Below are positions 61,810 through 64,000 of a DNA stretch of 64,000 bases, one piece after another. The translations under genes and the position numbers were made by a program. A model generated the notes under the pieces. That model made no database searches. It saw only the letters and a list, made by a program, of their open reading frames with translations, and was not told the origin of the DNA. This stretch comes from Glaciecola amylolytica (GTDB lineage Bacteria > Bacteroidota > Bacteroidia > Flavobacteriales_D > Crocinitomicaceae): NCBI GenBank assembly GCA_003856375.1, contig CP034120.1, positions 4,149,501 to 4,213,500 on the forward strand, in the 5' to 3' direction. Positions within the stretch are counted from its first letter, which is position 1. Each line of letters begins with the position of its first letter.

Positions 61810-63528
61810 TTATTCCGAACCTCTTGGTTCTTTGATAAAGATATTGGAAAAATCTAAATTCTCCAATGAATTTGTTTTAAAATTTCGAACTCTGGAATTG
61901 ATCATCGTAATGAAATCATCGTTTGTGAGCGGAATCACAACAGCATCATCTACAATCTGTTGATCGCACTCTACCATAATGTTTGTACGCTTGTCCGGAT
62001 CCTGTTCTTTGTTCATACGGTCGTACAAATCATCAAATTTCGGACTTCTGTATTTGAAAGGATTCATGAATTCGGAATTCATCGCTGCATATTTTCCGTA
62101 GAAAATGCTCAGGAAACTTTCTCCGTCCGGATAGTCAGCAATCCAACCGGAAACCCACATACTTGCCTTTCCGGATTTGACATACTGATTGCGTGTTTCA
62201 AAATCAATCAGTTCTACGAATACCGAAATACCCAGATTTTCTTTCAATTGCTGAGCAATGCCTTTTGCCAGCAAGTGGTTGGCAGCGTCTTTGTTTCCGC
62301 TCACATAGATTGTCATGACCGGGAAACCGTTTCCATTCGGGAAACCTGCTTGCGCAAGTAATGCTTTGGCTTTTGCAACATTGTAATCAGGTCCTTTCAC
62401 CCGGTTTGCAGGGAAAAACTCGGTATTCGGAATGAATCCGTTCAAAACCGGATATCCTTCACCAAGCAAGGTGTGATTTACCAGATTTACGCGGTTGATA
62501 GCGTGATTAATCGCTTTTCTGACGCGCACATCCTTGAAGGCAGGATTTCTTTGAGACATTCCCAAAAAAGTAACTGAAAAGGATTGTTTGGAATCAACTT
62601 TGTGTTTCACCGTCTTTCCTTCCTGAGCTTCCTGCAAAGAACCTAAGATATTGTCCACTTCTTCCGTGGGAATTTCCAATACAAGGTCTATTTTTCGCTC
62701 TCTGAAAGCAATGAGTTCACTTCGTTTGTTTTTGGTATAACTCAATTCTATTTCTGCAAGGAACGGAAGCTGATTCCCGAATTGGTCTTTTGCCCAGTAA
62801 TTCGGATTGCGTTTCAAGGTGAGTCCTTTTCCGGAAAAATCTTCCAGCATGAAGGGCCCTGTTCCTACAGGATGGTTTTTGATATCATTTTTGTACAGAT
62901 CGTATGCTTCTTTGGGGAAAACTCCAAAACCGGAGTAAGTGAGCAATTTGTCGAAACCAGCAAAGGCTTCCACCAGATCAATCCGGAGCTTGTATTTGCT
63001 CAATACTTTAATTCCTGAAACTCCGCCGGCTTTCAATTGTGTTTTGGTAGCATCGTTATAGGCAGCAGCTCCCACAACGCGGTCGTGGAGCATGAAACTG
63101 ACTTCGTTTATTTTCAATCCGCTGCAAGCCATGTCGAGCGTAAACTTCACATCATCTGCAGTCAATTCGCGGCCTTCTCCGTCCAGACATTCATCCGGAT
63201 GGAAGTAAACACCTTTTCGGATGGATAAAGTATAGGATTTCCCGTCGGGTGAAATGCTGAAACTTTCTGCAACAGATGGAATCACCTTGGATCCGGATGC
63301 ATCGAGACGCAAAATGGGGTCAAAAATCTGGGAAGTAATTCGTTGTGTATAAAGAGTAGTAGCTTGAAGGGGAAATAATGCTTCTATTTTTTCAGAAGAC
63401 ATGAAGCGAAATTCACCTCCATACCTGGCTCCTCCGATAGCTTTCAGATCTTCCACATTTACCGAATCATCCGAACATCCAGCAAAACCGAAAGCAAGCA
63501 AGGAAATAAGAATGAACTGTTTAAACAT
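61810..63528 (-). CDS. ABC transporter substrate-binding lipoprotein, family 5 (oligopeptide/nickel type)
   Basis: 572 residues. Signal MFKQFILISLLAFGFAGC with lipobox FAGC. The SBP_bac_5 domain covers most of the mature protein: QIFDPILRLDASG, VAESFSISPDGKSYTLSIRKGVYFHPDE, HPVGTGPFMLEDF, RVRKAINHAINRVNL and ISVFVELIDFETRNQYVKSG. These are DppA/OppA-type features for binding peptides in the periplasm. No permease or ATPase genes are adjacent, so its partners are elsewhere. It is the only gene of its unit by spacing. Confidence 0.92.
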   Translation of the reverse strand: MFKQFILISLLAFGFAGCSDDSVNVEDLKAIGGARYGGEFRFMSSEKIEALFPLQATTLYTQRITSQIFDPILRLDASGSKVIPSVAESFSISPDGKSYTLSIRKGVYFHPDECLDGEGRELTADDVKFTLDMACSGLKINEVSFMLHDRVVGAAAYNDATKTQLKAGGVSGIKVLSKYKLRIDLVEAFAGFDKLLTYSGFGVFPKEAYDLYKNDIKNHPVGTGPFMLEDFSGKGLTLKRNPNYWAKDQFGNQLPFLAEIELSYTKNKRSELIAFRERKIDLVLEIPTEEVDNILGSLQEAQEGKTVKHKVDSKQSFSVTFLGMSQRNPAFKDVRVRKAINHAINRVNLVNHTLLGEGYPVLNGFIPNTEFFPANRVKGPDYNVAKAKALLAQAGFPNGNGFPVMTIYVSGNKDAANHLLAKGIAQQLKENLGISVFVELIDFETRNQYVKSGKASMWVSGWIADYPDGESFLSIFYGKYAAMNSEFMNPFKYRSPKFDDLYDRMNKEQDPDKRTNIMVECDQQIVDDAVVIPLTNDDFITMINSRVRNFKTNSLENLDFSNIFIKEPRGSE

Positions 63529-63552
63529 AGTAAGTACCGTTGTAGTGATTCA

Positions 63553-63560
63553 CAAAAATA
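63553..63560 (-). promoter_or_regulatory. -7 promoter box TATTTTTG
   Basis: TAnnTTTG match on the minus strand, 24 nt before the peptide-binding lipoprotein ATG. Confidence 0.45.
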
Positions 63561-63630
63561 ACATTTAAAACAAATTGCGCTAACCTGGAAGAAATATACT
63601 AAAGTATGCTTTTTCGAGAGGTCATTCCTT

Positions 63631-63660
63631 AAAAAGGCAAAAGCCCCATAATTGGAGCTT
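63631..63660 (-). terminator. possible terminator after trpS
   Basis: Minus strand: AAGCTCC, a 6-nt loop, GGGGCTT (one wobble), then TTTTGCCTTTTT. It lies ~100 bp past the trpS stop, so it is weak support only. Confidence 0.45.
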
Positions 63661-63760
63661 CAGCATGTTGGTTTAATAAGAGTAGTTTATGTTGGTGTAA
63701 CATAAGTTGATTCAAATATAGTACTTTTTGATTAAACGGTATAGTTTATTAAAAAAATTT

Positions 63761-64000
63761 TTAGTATCCGATTTTGTTCCTAACTCGTTTTAGTGTCTCC
63801 TGAGCAATTAGTCTTGCTTTAGAAGCCCCTATTTCTAAGGCTTTATCAATCTGTGACTTGTCTGCCATCAATTCGTTATATTTTTGTCTTTCTGTTGAAA
63901 ATTTAGTTAAGATCAACTCCAAAAGTGCCGTTTTAGCATGTCCGTAACCAAATCCGCCAGCGAGGTACTTGCTTCGCATGCTTTCATTTTCTTCAGCAGA
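63761..64000 (-). CDS. trpS: tryptophanyl-tRNA synthetase, C-terminal part only
   Basis: The frame stays open to the window edge, so only the last 79 codons are seen and the start is outside. The ATG at 63979 is internal. The visible sequence MRSKYLAGGFGYGHAKTALL, then FSTERQKYNELMAD, GASKARLIAQETLKRVRNKI, is the well-conserved C-terminal helical part of bacterial TrpRS. The enzyme charges tRNA-Trp with tryptophan. The catalytic HIGH and KMSKS motifs lie outside the window. Confidence 0.9.
   Translation of the reverse strand, partial: SAEENESMRSKYLAGGFGYGHAKTALLELILTKFSTERQKYNELMADKSQIDKALEIGASKARLIAQETLKRVRNKIGY

Noticed and set aside
1-64000. CRISPR arrays, tRNA/rRNA genes, prophage or insertion sequences
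   Set aside because: I looked for spaced direct repeats, tRNA-like cloverleaf ends with CCA-type acceptor pairing, transposase/integrase motifs and phage structural genes and saw none; intergenic gaps are mostly short. A covariance-model tRNA scan would be decisive.

Overview
The window looks like chromosome of a free-living, respiring member of the Bacteroidota, most likely Flavobacteriales and perhaps near Fluviicola/Crocinitomicaceae (the genus-level guess is inference). The signs are: eight secreted proteins ending in a type IX secretion (T9SS) type A sorting domain and a probable ninth; SprB-type repeats; a Bacteroidota-style sdhCAB operon with a single cytochrome b558 anchor; a TonB-dependent receptor with an N-terminal carboxypeptidase-like domain; a FHS-family sugar transporter; -7 promoter boxes of the TAnnTTTG type; and few Shine-Dalgarno sequences. 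I see no rRNA, tRNA, CRISPR array, prophage or insertion sequence.

Layout. 1-7.5 kb: the end of a ClC chloride channel gene, two small membrane or lipoprotein genes, a membrane protein, an MpaB/DUF2236 oxygenase-like gene overlapping a DUF1003 gene, a secreted protein of unknown function, and a PIN-PhoH ATPase. 7.7-20.9 kb: four consecutive minus-strand genes for large T9SS cargo proteins. They share one design: a variable N-terminal part, four SprB-like repeats, a conserved fibronectin-III-like pair and a sorting domain. The first two are close paralogs over their whole length. 21-25.5 kb: radA, a secreted lysyl-endopeptidase-like serine protease, and a secreted thioredoxin-fold protein. 25.6-31 kb (plus strand): a tightly overlapping set of a secreted protein, uridine kinase and a 1207-residue multi-membrane-span histidine kinase. 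31-34.9 kb: two more T9SS proteins (DUF2341 and PA domain). 35-38.8 kb: sdhC-sdhA-sdhB. 39-46.2 kb: FHS transporter, SCO protein, TonB-dependent receptor and a PCMD/PKD T9SS protein. 46.6-50.2 kb (plus strand): M42 aminopeptidase, endonuclease/exonuclease/phosphatase-family protein, RDD membrane protein and rsmI. 50.2-55.4 kb: universal stress protein, quinone-oxidoreductase-like protein, NlpE-like lipoprotein, EamA transporter and aspS. 55.5-64 kb: a small secreted protein, an outer-membrane barrel protein, a TPR/LytS-like histidine kinase that has lost its phospho-acceptor His and its N-box Asn, ppk1, a peptide-binding lipoprotein and the 3' end of trpS.

Working together: most of the accessory DNA encodes cell-surface and secreted functions (T9SS adhesin-like proteins and a protease, outer-membrane import, peptide and sugar uptake) among ordinary housekeeping genes. 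The most unusual items are the apparent pseudokinase at 57.6 kb, the hydrophilic insertions in SdhC and in the FHS transporter, the tandem SprB family, and a set of ATGYAT-centred palindromes lying between genes.
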